The translations under genes and the position numbers were made by a program. 64,000 nt of DNA from Gnetum montanum. Taxonomy: Eukaryota > Streptophyta > Gnetopsida > Gnetales > Gnetaceae. A model generated the notes under the pieces. It was not told where the DNA came from, made no database searches, and saw only the letters and a list, made by a program, of their open reading frames with translations. This document shows, piece by piece, positions 36,615-47,900 of the stretch; the first letter of the stretch is position 1, and each line of letters starts with the position of its first letter. The DNA lies in assembly GCA_015680685.1 (NCBI GenBank), contig MNCI01010754.1, forward strand, positions 149,888 through 213,887, written 5' to 3'.

Positions 36615-38281
36615 ATGGAAATCCATCATGATCTCTCTTCACCTCTAGCTTTAGCAGGTCCACATGGCAAACTTGCAAGACAATTGAACCCAGATCTAGT
36701 AGACTAGGAATCATCCACAGTTAGCACCATAGCATCCTTAGAAGCATCCCTAGACTAGCCTGAGCATTTGGTCCAAGCCCTAGATTTAGAGGCTAGGGAT
36801 GTAACTAAGGACCCTCTTATTGAAACGCCTATGACCACATCCAAGGGGGAAGTAAAAACGTTGAAACCTAGTTCCCTTCTAGATTCACAAATGCACAAAG
36901 ATGTAGCCAAAATTCTGCAAGACAACATTGAAGTCTTTGCATGGTCATACAGTGACATGTTGGGTTTATATCCAAGGATGATATAGCACAACATCATCTT
37001 AGATCCATGCATGAAAGAGGTTAAGTAGAAGGCTTGTAAGGTTAAACCAGAGATCACAGTAACCGTAAGGGATGAAATCACTAAGCTATACCAGGCTGGT
37101 TTCATCTGAGTTGTTGATTACTTGGAATGGGTATCCAACATCATTGTAGTTTCTAAGAAAATGGGAGAAATACAAATCTGTATAGACTTTTGAGATTTGA
37201 AAAAGGTAACGATCAAAAATGATTTCCCACTTCCAAGCATCAATCAACTCATTGACACTATAGCTGGTCATGCTCTATTATCCTTCATGGATGGTTTCTT
37301 TAGCTACAACCAAATTCGCATTAACCTAGAGCATTAGTTAACAAAAACCTTCATGACCCCATGGGATACCTTTTGTTACACTATGATGCCTTTTGGGCTT
37401 AAGAACGCCAGAGCAACCTACTAGCGAGCCATGACTTACATCTTTAGTGACTACATCTTAGAAACGCTAAACGACTATGTGGATGATATAGTGGTGAAAT
37501 CCAAGGAAGCCGTTGATCATCCCAATGATCTAGGTGTAGTCCTCAAGTGTTGCCAGATGCACAACTTGCTTCTCAATCCTAAAAAGTGTGTCTTCAATGT
37601 AAGAACCAGGTGCATGTTAGGGTTTGTAGTATTGGAGGTCGAAATACAAGTGGACCCTAATAAAGTAAAGGCCATCATTAACCTAGCACCACCTATGAAT
37701 CTTAAGGAATTACATGGGTTACAAGGTAGAGTATAATTCATCATAAGGTTTATAGAAAAATTGACTGACAAGTTACACCCCATGAAACATCTACTGAAAA
37801 AAGTGATTAACTTTGAATGGACACCATAGTGCGAACACGCCTTCGATGATCTAAAGAAAGACCTTTTGCACCTCCCAACTGTTTACCCACCATAGAGGAA
37901 TAATCCTTTCTACATCTACCTTGCTACCTCAGACACATCTATTGTGGTACTGTTATGTCAGAAATGGGATGATGGTTCTAAGATACCAGTGTACTACCTA
38001 AGTGATGCATTAATAGTGTATGAAGCGAAATACAAAGAGGTGAAGAGAAGCTGCCTTACCTTCGTGTTTTCATTGAAAAAGTGGAGACAATATCTTTTTT
38101 GTAGTAAAATCAACATCATCTGCTAGAGCAACATTCTCCAGGCTATAAAAAAAATCTATATGAAAGTAGTAGGATACCCTAGTGGAAAGCAATAATAGCA
38201 AAATTCAATTTAGATTATGTGAGACAATCGTTGATGAAAGGTCAAGCCATAGCAATGCAACTTACAACCTCACCCATTGAC
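36615..38281 (+). pseudogene. pol: Element A pol, truncated in RNase H by element E
   Basis: Start ATG at 36615 (MEIHHDLSSPLALAGPHGK; cf. C MDAAVLAPLTLTGPYGK). One frame runs to the break: pre-RT region QALDLEARDVTKDPL, RT motifs DFPLPSINQLIDT, FCYTMMPFGLKNA and YVDDIVVKS near 37470 (both catalytic Asp kept), LNPKKCVF, then the connection and first RNase H (YIYLATSDTSI, RSCLTFVFSLKKW). Sequence matching the other copies stops after QPHPL at about 38277, and element E's LTR begins at 38282. The second RNase H and integrase must lie on the far side of E. More than ten in-frame stops, mostly TAG. Confidence 0.85.
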
Positions 38282-38784
38282 TGTACTATCTGAAATCGTT
38301 GGTCTCCAGTTGGAATGAAATAGAAACCTAGAGATCCCTGGACATGCACAGAAGACCCTACCTTCACTTGAGGGCAAGCTGGAATTAATGAAGGTAGAGT
38401 ACCTTGAGTGGTCCGCATGCGGATCAGGCAAGGATTTTCCTGAACGTACACTGATATACTGTATGCTGTGTTGTACATAAATGGCGTAACAAATGTAAAG
38501 TGGAGCGTAAACATACAGGAGCATAAGTAGTAAACATACAACAATGAATGAAAAACTATAACAAATTTTAGCAAAGAAATGTAGCAATATTATTGCAAAA
38601 TGAAAGTTACAATGCACCGGTCTAACGCAGTTGTGACTCTAACACAAGGCAGTCGAATAGCCCCAATGGATGTAGAGATGATTGTGTACTGGGTTCAAAT
38701 GCATGCACAACATAAAGGCTGTATGCTCAGCGTGTAGGGTTGAGGTCCAGCATACAAGGTTTTTTGCTTTGGTTTCTCAGCATC
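38282..38784 (-). repeat. Element E 3' LTR, low-coordinate part
   Basis: Begins TGTACTATCTGAAATCGTTG on the + strand, aligning with the D LTR start TGTAGTGACCTAAATCGTTG, and shares CACTTGAGGGCAAG. Interrupted at 38784/38789 by element C; continues at 56110. Confidence 0.8.
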
Positions 38785-38789
38785 TCTGT
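38785..38789 (+). repeat. Target-site duplication of element C (left)
   Basis: TCTGT, repeated at 56110-56114. Confidence 0.85.
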
Positions 38790-40238
38790 TGAAACACCAT
38801 AAATATTGCAAGTCGGCCTCAGGCAGAGATTCGTAATTCAAGCAAGGGCGCATGTCAGAATTCCAGAAGGGAGACTAAGACAGAGCAACATCAAGAGGCA
38901 CATAGCATCGAGTACTCGACTTCTTGTCCAGATTCCTAATCTTTCTATGTGTTTCTGTTTTATGCTATATCACGGGAAATAGCGTAATGGCGCTTAGCGT
39001 GATTTTGCTCAAACATAGTCCGGCGTCAGAAGGATAGTTGCTTCGGCATAGGGAGAAGCTTAAGCAGCGTGATATGCGATTTCTTGTGTATTTTGCTAAG
39101 TCTTTTGTTCAAGGCCAGGTTTACGCTCTACTGCACACGGTAGCGTAATAAGCTCCAGAACAGTCAAAGGCAAAGTCTAAGAAAATGCGACTGCTCATCA
39201 TACGCTCATCACGTAACGCAGCGTATCGCAGCATATTGCATCGCCAAGCTAAACATTGTTTATGCTTCATTATGCGCGGCTGCATAAGAAAGCGTAAAAT
39301 AGCTTGAATCCATTGTTTCCATGTTACATTATGCTCATACACGTAACACAGTGTGAATGAGCATAATATAACCCAAGGACAATTGAGACATGCCCGACGT
39401 GCCCTTCTTCTTCACACGCACAATACGCGAATGAGCGTATTGTGTGTAGTTATGAAGTTTGGCGCAAAAAATGGTCAAACCAACAGTGCCCGAAACACTC
39501 GGGACACACGTCATCAGGGTTGCGCCTTTTCCACAAAGCATCACAGCCTATAAATACCCCAGTTGACAAAGATACAGAGGTGGGCAAATCAGAGAAGCAA
39601 AGGCATTTTTCTGAGCACTGGAGCACTTATCACTTTTGAGCAGAGATACAGAGAGCAGCGCTTTGGCAATTGTTGACAGCATCACCTTACAGTAGAAACA
39701 GAGCACAGTTCTCTTTGAGCACCACCGACAAGAGTAATCATTCTGCTGCGGAAGACTCTATTGGTTAGAAACAGTTGATCGGTAGACGTCAGAGCTTGAC
39801 CTTCCTTGCATCCCAGGTTTAGCCCACGAGGGAGATCGGACTTTTGTTTGGACAGTTTTCTTGTTGTTTTGTGCTTGCTTCACATCCAGTAATCGGGGTC
39901 TCCCCAGTGTAACGAAATATACATCTTTCAAGGAAAAGCGTAGATCTTGAAACTACGTGTTTCTCTTATGTCAGCCTCCTCTTATCATGTTTAGCGTTAT
40001 CATCGTTGCAATTCATCCTACATCGTTTTTCCCTCATTTTTGCGATTCCTTGAATCAGATCGTATTCACAACATATTCATCGGTTTACTGATTAGTAAGT
40101 CCCTGTCTAATCGACAAGACCGTTCAGGGCGCCGTGGATTCGTTTTTCCAGCATAGCCCTCGCACGGATCCGTGGTTAGAATTATGTACACGGAATTTGT
40201 TCGGTATTTTCCAGCTGCCAACGTTTTCCATCATTATA
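38790..40238 (+). repeat. Element C 5' LTR
   Basis: 1449 bases, begins TGAAACACCATAAATATTGC and ends TCATTATA. The 3' LTR also ends TTATA, so this element ends in TA, not CA. It contains many GCGTA/TACGC words (38980-39450) and a TATA box at 39549. Confidence 0.92.
39549..39556 (+). promoter_or_regulatory. TATA box in element C 5' LTR
   Basis: TATAAATA within CCTATAAATACCCC, repeated at 55411-55418 in the 3' LTR and conserved in element D LTRs. Confidence 0.65.
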
Positions 40239-40244
40239 GTTTTC

Positions 40245-40261
40245 TGGCACTAGAAGGAGGG
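40245..40261 (+). other. Element C primer-binding site
   Basis: TGGCACTAGAAGGAGGG, six bases after the LTR end. Confidence 0.75.
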
Positions 40262-40482
40262 CCCTTAGGTTCCGATCCGCCTTTTTCAGGTAGCCCTATT
40301 AGTGATCTATACTCAAAATCATAAATGTGATACCTCTAGGGAAGCTTACGATAGATTGTGTGGTGTAGATCAGTTTCAGCAACGAGTCTTTTGGAATCCT
40401 ACAGGGTAGAAAGCCTATTTGTGATCTTATTGCCAACCATTTTTTAGATCTAATTACTAGTCATGGTAAATCTCATTAATCA
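40262..40482 (+). other. Element C leader
   Basis: Untranslated leader with one copy of the segment duplicated in element A (ATTGTGTGGTGTAGATC, then AGAAAGCCT). No gene. Confidence 0.55.
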
Positions 40483-43400
40483 ATGGATTCCTTTTACACA
40501 ACCACAACCGGCATGGTCCCTGCTAATTTGGGTGCCGCATCTATGAACACTATTACGGTCACATGACCAACTCCTGGCACAACAGGATCTCAGGGGCCAT
40601 TGCGCCATTCATTGAGGCTTCAGGGAAAAGAGCCCATCTTCATGGTTATAACCCCTAAAGAATACAACTTTATATGTGTTAAGATCCAGGTGAAGCTGGC
40701 TCTCAGCCGAGCCAAACTCGAAGCGAAACGAAACTTTGAGGTGGTCCACCAAGGGGGCCATGATTTCAAGCCAACAGCTTACGACATCATTTCATTTACC
40801 GAACACCAACATGAGCTCATTACACAGTTGGTCATGGCCAAGGGCCAGGCGGCGCAAGCTGTGGTGGAGCCCCAACATGGGGAGGAGGAAGAGGATGAAT
40901 TGGTAGCCCAGTCGGAACATTCGTTCCATACTCTGAGCCCCCAAACGTATATAAATCCCTTGTTTCCTTTCAATGGAAAAGCCGCACCTCTTGACCCAGC
41001 CATGATTGCGCAGATGCATTTCCCTGCCATGCCGCAGGCCACCGCGCAGCCGTCTGGGCTGCAAGCACAAATACCGCATAATAACACAGGGGCGGTTTCG
41101 TCACCACGGGTACTTAGCATCCCAGTGGTGATCCCGGCAACCACTGCGCCCCATTTCATCCCTTAGATACAACCCCATAATATATCCGTAATGCGCCTGG
41201 CACAGGCCTTTTCGCTTCCGCCCCCTCAAACTCAATAGATCACCGCAGCCGCTCAGCCACAAACTTACGCCCAACAGCCTGCCGCAGGTTAGTGGGCCAA
41301 CCCGACGGTGCAACATACCCAGTCTGTGGTCTATGGCGTGCAACCCCTGGTTGCACCTGTAACACAAGTTCCACAAGGGATCCCATAGTATACCTATCCC
41401 TATCTTGCGCAGTAGGTGGTGGCTAACCCCTCTACGCAAGCCAACGGGTGGTGGTCTTCACAGGCTCCCTTGCGTGCTGGGATCCCCGTCCCATAAGCAG
41501 CCAGTTAACCGATCCTGTCATTTCCGTTCCCTCGCACCGTCCTCCCAGTCCAACCTCCTGTGCCTTCTGCATAGACACCTCCATCAACGGGTCTGGACCA
41601 AGCCTTCCAGCTTATACAGACTCTCGCCGAGGAGGTTCGATGCCTCAAAGCCGCTGGTTCTGATACTATTCAGATCATGGAGTTTTACCAGGATGATCCG
41701 ATTAGTCGAGCGGTCCCTATGCTGTCATTGCCACCAGGGATGTCTCTGCCTCATTTTACCAAGTACAATGGGGAGGGAGATCCCAACGCTCACTTGGTCA
41801 CGTTTAGGTTTGAGTCCTTGTTCTTGCAATAGTGGTCGCACACCATTATCCGAGTCTTTGCAATGTCCTTAACAGGGAAAGCTTTGGATTGGTACCGAGC
41901 CCTCCCACGCTCTTCCATATCAACCTTGGAAGAGCTGCTAACCCAATTTGTGACCTGCTTCAAATACAACTTGAAACCGGAAGTCACATTGGATCAGCTC
42001 ATGGGGATGAAACAAGACCCGCTCGAGCCCGTCCAAAATTTTATACAATGCTGGAATGCTACCTTGAATGAGATCCGCGAGCCGATCGCGGACTTACATA
42101 TGCTGGCGATATTCAAGGGAGTAGTCAATGACTTCATTAAGTCAAAGCTGTACTACCTTTCCCCCAATTCTTTACATCAGGCCTTCGCTCAGGTTAGAAG
42201 CATCCAAGATGCTGCAAAGGCCAGCAAAGACCTGGCGTATGTCGCCTATAGGAATGCACATAACAAGAGTAAAGACAAAGGCAAAGCAGCGACAACGACA
42301 GTAGCTGCAATGACTGAGAGTACAAAGATGAAGAACAAAAAGGCACCCACGGCGCCTCCTGAAACCACGGCTAGTGCCGGCACCAGCCAAAACACAACTA
42401 CCCATGAAGGGCCCCCCCAGCCTAAGCCAAACTTTGAGCGTAAGGATAGCTCAAAGTACACGGCATTACCTGTAAAGCATTCTGAACTGCTGAAAAAACT
42501 ATTAGGGGCAGGGCACATTCAACCTAAGAAGGTGTCCGAGGAGGCTCTGAAGCATCACAGACGTCATTGTGAGCTGCTGAAGAACCCTTCTCTAGCCTTA
42601 CCTAACGAACCACCAGTTCCAAGATCTTTCAGGCTGGACCGTTTCTGTGACTACCACCAACTATGTGGTCACGATACGGATTACTGTTGGGTGTTGAAAG
42701 ATGACATTCAACGTATGCTGGATGACGGTTCACTCAAGTTAGACAGCAGCAACCTGACACTTCCAGAAAATCAGACATTGCACGTGTATAAGGACCCGTT
42801 GAACGCAAATGATGATCCTTATACAATCACTATGGTAAGTACGAACAGTGAGAGGAGGGAACTGCCAAAACAACCTTTTGTTTTGCGTGTCCCTGCCAAC
42901 TCACAAAGGGGGCCAACCATTTCATCGGTAGCCAGTGGGGTCTCGAGACCACCCTTCATTATACGTGCACCTTCTCGGATGCACTCTTAGTCATGCAGCG
43001 ACAGTCAAGGCACGGCCTCGTCCGCGCCCATGCCTAGGGCACCCTTCATTATCAGGGTGCCAAAACCACAGGTTGCTCCTCTCACGTAGGGGCAGACCTC
43101 CAACCAAAGCATCAACCCTCACCTCCCAAACAAAAGGGAGAGGACACATTAGTTAATGCAATGAAAGACCACTCTACGCTCGGCTTCCCTAAGCCTAGGC
43201 CCCTGGCCTCTGCGCCTTCACCTGTACCTCAGGGGCAAGATAAAGGTGCGAAAATGCAACCGCCTTCTCTTGGCAAGAAAAAGAGCAACCCTTTGGCTAA
43301 TACCATCCCACCTCGAGAGATTCGTCCCTTAGGTCGAATGGAAGAAGACAAGGGGGAAAAACAACCTAGCCGGGAGAAGGACCTCCTCGACGCATTTACG

Positions 43401-44186
43401 CAAGTAAAATAGGCTCTCAAACAAAAAAACACAACACTAAGCCTTTACGACCTGGTTATGACGTCTCGAGAACACCGTGAGGCTATGGTTCGCATGTTGA
43501 CATCCATATCAGTGGATGAAAGCTTGCAAGTGGAGGAGGAAGCGATACATGCTATCATGTTTCCTCCCGAAGTTGAGCAACCTACGCCTTCCTCACTGAC
43601 CTTCCACGATGGGTCTATCAAAGACGATCCTGAGAAAGGTCAGGTGAGAACTAAACCTATGTTTATCACTATCCAGGTCAGTCAATACCGGATCCGAAGA
43701 GTGCACGTGGATGATGGCACAGGCTTCAACGGGGCACGGGTTCAAGTCAAGGGGATGGTGTGTATTGAGTTTGTGGTGGGGAATCAATTCCCAACGGAGG
43801 CCACTTTTTTAGTCGTTGAGGAGATGCCAGGGTTCAACCTGATCTTGGGGAGGTTGTGGTTAGCTCAGCTGAGGGCAGTTTCATCACCGATACACCAAGA
43901 GATATACCTGCCCTATGCCAGAGGGGAGGTTGTGATACGCGGTGACGAAATCACCCCCTGGAGCATCAATAACATTGAAGAAGAACGGGGTTCAGAGATA
44001 GAAACGACTGATGATCAAACCTGTCTCCAAACCCCTTAACAAGCTAACAGCAATGATGACGGTCTAGCTTGGGCCGACCTGCCATTTCCAGATGGCAGCG
44101 TAGAGGAGTCAAACCATAAGGCTCCTCGCCCTTATGCGACGCTCAACATAAAGACCATCAAGAGACAATTGCGTATCAATGGTTGA
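40483..44186 (+). pseudogene. gag-pro: Element C gag-protease polyprotein
   Basis: The ATG at 40483 (MDSFYTTTTGMVPANLG) opens one frame to about 43130, where a one-base shift moves it to the frame used to 44186. Order: N-terminal region, Pro/Gln-rich linker (41000-41600), coiled stretch FQLIQTLAEEVRCLKAAG, gag core 41680-42200 (SLPHFTKYNGEGDPNAHL, GKALDWYRALPRSSISTLEE), basic segment, nucleocapsid motif FCDYHQLCGHDTDYC (42645-42690), linker, protease from about 43670. The protease site VHVDDGTGFNGARV lacks about 28 residues present in A (NVIPF...SFN), removing the core after the catalytic Asp. ILGRLWLAQLRAVSSPIHQE follows. Internal stops include 40564 (TGA), 41164, 41830 and 42988 (TAG) and 44037 (TAA); many replace Gln. 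Not functional. Confidence 0.88.
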
Positions 44187-44399
44187 ACGATGGTCCTTGC
44201 GTACATTATCCTATCTTAGTAATTTATCATGGTTCTGACTTAGCAATTTTATTTCACACATTTTCACATTACTTTTGTTTTCGGTTCTTATGCTTGTCAT
44301 TTATCTTCACACTGTTGTCTTTTTCATACGCATGGTATTCATGTTTCTTGACCACTGTAGCACAATTACGCAAAATTCTGTACCAGTATCATCTACGCT

Positions 44400-44740
44400 T
44401 GCTGTATTACGCTATGGCCCGCAACGGCCTTAAACTAGTTACACAGAATTGTATACTATGACTCTTTATGCTTGATTATGCAGCAGGCCCGCAACGGCCC
44501 TAAACTAGTCTCTAGTTTACGCAAAATCATACGATGGCCCACAACGTCCTTAAACTAGTTACACAGAATTGTATACTATGACTCTTTATGCTTGATTATG
44601 CAGCAGGCCCGCAACGGCCCTAAACTAGTCTCTAGTTTACGCAAAATCATACGATGGCCCACAACGTCCTTAAACTAGTCGCTAGGTTACGTAGAGTCAT
44701 GTAACAGCCCGCGATGGCCTTAAACTAGCAATTACACTCT
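44400..44740. repeat. Array in element C: CGGCCTTAAACTAG core, with a perfect 120-bp tandem duplication
   Basis: Seven copies of a GCCCGCAACGGCCTTAAACT-type unit. 44439-44558 and 44559-44678 are identical 120-base copies. It lies between protease and the end of the antisense gene, like 30820-31015 in A. Confidence 0.9.
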
Positions 44741-44922
44741 ATGATTATCACTTAGGTGAAATTTTCAACAATTACGCTCACACTCTACAGGTAAGACGCA
44801 AAAAAGAATAAAAAATGTGTAACTGACATTTAACGCATCCACCAGGTTTTATAACACGTCTTTTCAGCCATTCGTAAAATGATATTCCACTCAACATCAA
44901 TAAAACTATGCGTAAATTATAA

Positions 44923-47900
44923 TTACACATTTCCTCTACTACCACTATCACCGGTATCTCTTAAGTCCGGATCCTACGCTAATGGATCGTCCTCCAATGG
45001 GCTGTCATTTCTAAGAATGATTCTTTCACGAAGAATGTCCTCTTTGTGAGGTCCTCGTTCCGGCGCTGGCTCCACGGAGGGACGCTCTTCATCGTTGCAT
45101 TCTTCTGTCTCTTCTTACGCTTCTTCCTCTGCTTCTTCCTCTGCTTCCGCCGCTCCCTCTGCTAACTCCTTAGCTTGTTCATCTTCCCTATCCTCGGCTG
45201 GTACCTGAACACAGTAAGCACATTAGCTACACAAGACTTAACATCATAATTAGAAACGCAAACTAAGTCGCGCATAAACTTACTTGCAACAGCCCGGCTT
45301 TCGCAGCAAAAGGAAGCTTGTCCAGGCCAGCCCACAGGCGCTCCATAATCTCTTCCTCCATTAGATCTGGCCATACATCCTCTCCCAAGGCAACTCCGGC
45401 CTTCACTTTCCCTTTCTCCATGCTGCTCCAGTAGGGTGGGTCTAGGAAGAAAGTAGGGATTGAAGCCTGATCCCCAGGGAGAGTCATCGCCCTTTTGGGG
45501 GATGCACTTACAGTCATCTACTCCTCGAACTTCTTGAAAGCTTTGGAAGTTCCGATGACGTCTAGGAAGACTTCGAAGGACTAGGTCCTGACGGCAAGAT
45601 CGCGGTAGAGTTTCCAATAAGAAATACTCTCTCGCTTGTACAAGTGCTTGTGATCCTTCTCCTTCTGCCCCCACTCTTGCACACTTGCACAATAATTCCT
45701 CCAGTCCTAGCTTTATTGGGCTAGGAGTTCTATCTGCATCCGTTGTTCGACTAATGCCCGACTAGTCTACACGCTATTTTTGATGGCTGTCCAATACCGG
45801 GGGTGGTCGACAACAGTGGTACGCCAGTCTTCATCCCCTGTCGCTCGCACCTGTAGGAAGTTGCACCATGATTTTAAGTCTCCGACCTCTTTGGTCAGAG
45901 ACTCAACCCTCTATTTTGACTTCTGCAACCTCTTCCATAGATTTTCATTTACGCCCCTACTTTCCCATAAGGAGCGTGTCGAGCATAATGCACATTTACG
46001 CAGTTCCTCATAAATGTGACGTGGCACGGCTACTTCATTGGATGGTGGCTCCACTGTGTCCAGATCAATGAGCTCCATGGGATCCCATCGTAGGCAAGCT
46101 CCTAACAGAAACAATCATCAAATGCTGATGACACATTACCGCTAAGTAATACCACAGACTTATTATGACCATAACATACCAGCTCCAGGTTCGATGCGCT
46201 CCAAGTGCTCGATCGTGTCACTGATAACGCCTTCCATGAAGGCAAATTTGTCAGGGAAGTCTCTCCACGCTTTGCTCACAGTGATAGACGTGGATGTGTC
46301 CTCTTCTCCTGTAGCATAATTCCGTTAGACACTTCATCTATTAATAAAATCCTGCAAACTCGCTAACACATTCATTACCTCTACCGGTGATAGCGGCAGC
46401 TTCGCCAACATCTCCCACCTCCTTTCCCTCTTCACGCACTTGAGTCTGTGCGTCACTAGTTCCAGTGGCTGGGACCTCCTCATGTACCCGGTCCTGTGCA
46501 TGGCTCCTGCTAGTAGCCGGGGCCTCTTCACGCGCCAGAGCCTGCGCACGACTCATGCTAACGGCTGGGGCCTCTTCTTCCAGAATTGAGGCCCCCTCCC
46601 CATGACGTAATACTACTGCCCCTGTCTTAGGGGTCAATTCCTCTGTAATGCTCACTGTTTACATCACAACACCTTAGCATATCATTCCACACTATCTAAA
46701 ATAAGAAATAAACATTGCATAATATAATTCCTTCACGCTTACCAGGCGGAGGCTTACTCCGCTGAACTTTGACCGCCACAGTTTGGCCTGCATCACTTTC
46801 AGGGGCCTCGGCTATACGAAGCCTTTTACGCTGAGCCGCAGGTTCTACAATTTCTTCCGCTAGGCGTTTCCCTCGCGAGGCATTGCCAGTGTAAGTGGGC
46901 ATTATCCCGCCTACACTGTCGAGACCTCGCACTTGGGGCATCGCCAAACCCTTAGTCGTTATAGACAACGACTCCCCGATCCCTTTCGGCGGATCCTGCC
47001 CACAGGTAGTGCTGAGGATGTGGGCAATCCAAGGTCTGGACAGCTGGTCTCGGTCTTGCTACACCCAGACCGCATTCTTTTGGATGACCAGAAACTCAGC
47101 AAACCGCTGGAGGCAAGCTATGAAGAAGGCGTAATGCACGTTGAAATGGGACTCAAGCTTCTAGTGAAGCTTGATCATCTCATTACGCAGTCCCTTGGCA
47201 AAATAGCTTGCCCAATTGAACTAGGTCCCCTCCTCCAGAACCTCTCGCATAATACGGGTCTATTCTACAGAAAAGAACTTCCCCTGCAAGAGGGTTTTGG
47301 GGAAGGTCCGGGCGCGGAAAAGGGGATAAAGTGTCTTGGCAACGCTCATCTCGAATATTTCGCAGGGAAACCCTTTAATCTCCTTCGGGACCCTTACCCA
47401 CTCCTTCAACCAATTCTGGAAGGCAACGCTCCTCTTCGTCTTCTCACTTATGGGAGGGCCATCTGAGGGGATGTCAAATAGGTCTGCGAAGAGCGGAGCA
47501 TCAATGTCAAAGCTTACGCGCACGTTATGTACGCGCGTGCAAAAATGCTCCACTTTTTCGTTGAAGGAGTTGACCAGGGTCAACATCTCACTGGCAGGGA
47601 CATCAGGAGTCATAGCCAAAAATAGGTGCATTAGCCCTACTGTTCGAATCTTGGAGGTCCTCGCGACTGGGGCCGCCAAGTAGCCGAGCCAGCATTGTGT
47701 GTCCTTGATGTCTCCATAGCGAAAGAGGACAGCGTTCGCCTCGCGGCCAGAAATTGTAAGGGTAATCTCCCGAGATTCCCTAACTACACAACATGAAACA
47801 CAAATTAAACCAAAACACTATTACGCAATGTCCAGAATTTACAATGATATTACGCAATATAACAGCCTCACCAGGTCCAAATGGCAAAGGAAATGGCGGC

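Larger units (their letters stand above)
1..38281 (+). mobile_element. Element A: Tat-like Ty3/gypsy LTR retrotransposon, 5' LTR cut by window edge, 3' end cut by element E
   Basis: This is the host element of the window. Its pieces read in order on the + strand: end of the 5' LTR (1-204), primer-binding site, leader, gag (583-2915, then 6634-7243), rest of gag plus protease (29744-30672), an opposite-strand gene (35694-31148), and pol (36615-38281). Gag protein similarity to element C continues across both insertions: GKLVLDE before F1 joins SNPLHPENQ after it, and the linker before D joins KDSKLEGGQDLL after it. Pol stops inside RNase H where element E's LTR starts. Many stop codons show it is dead. 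Its right part must lie beyond E, outside the window. Confidence 0.88.

Noticed and set aside
40779-41439. - strand open frames opposite C gag
   Set aside because: Shadows of the repetitive, GC-richer gag coding strand; no similarity in A or D.
41405-41872. 155-codon + strand frame overlapping gag of C
   Set aside because: Shadow of the gag Pro/Gln-rich linker, which is read in another frame with TAG stops and matches A and D there.
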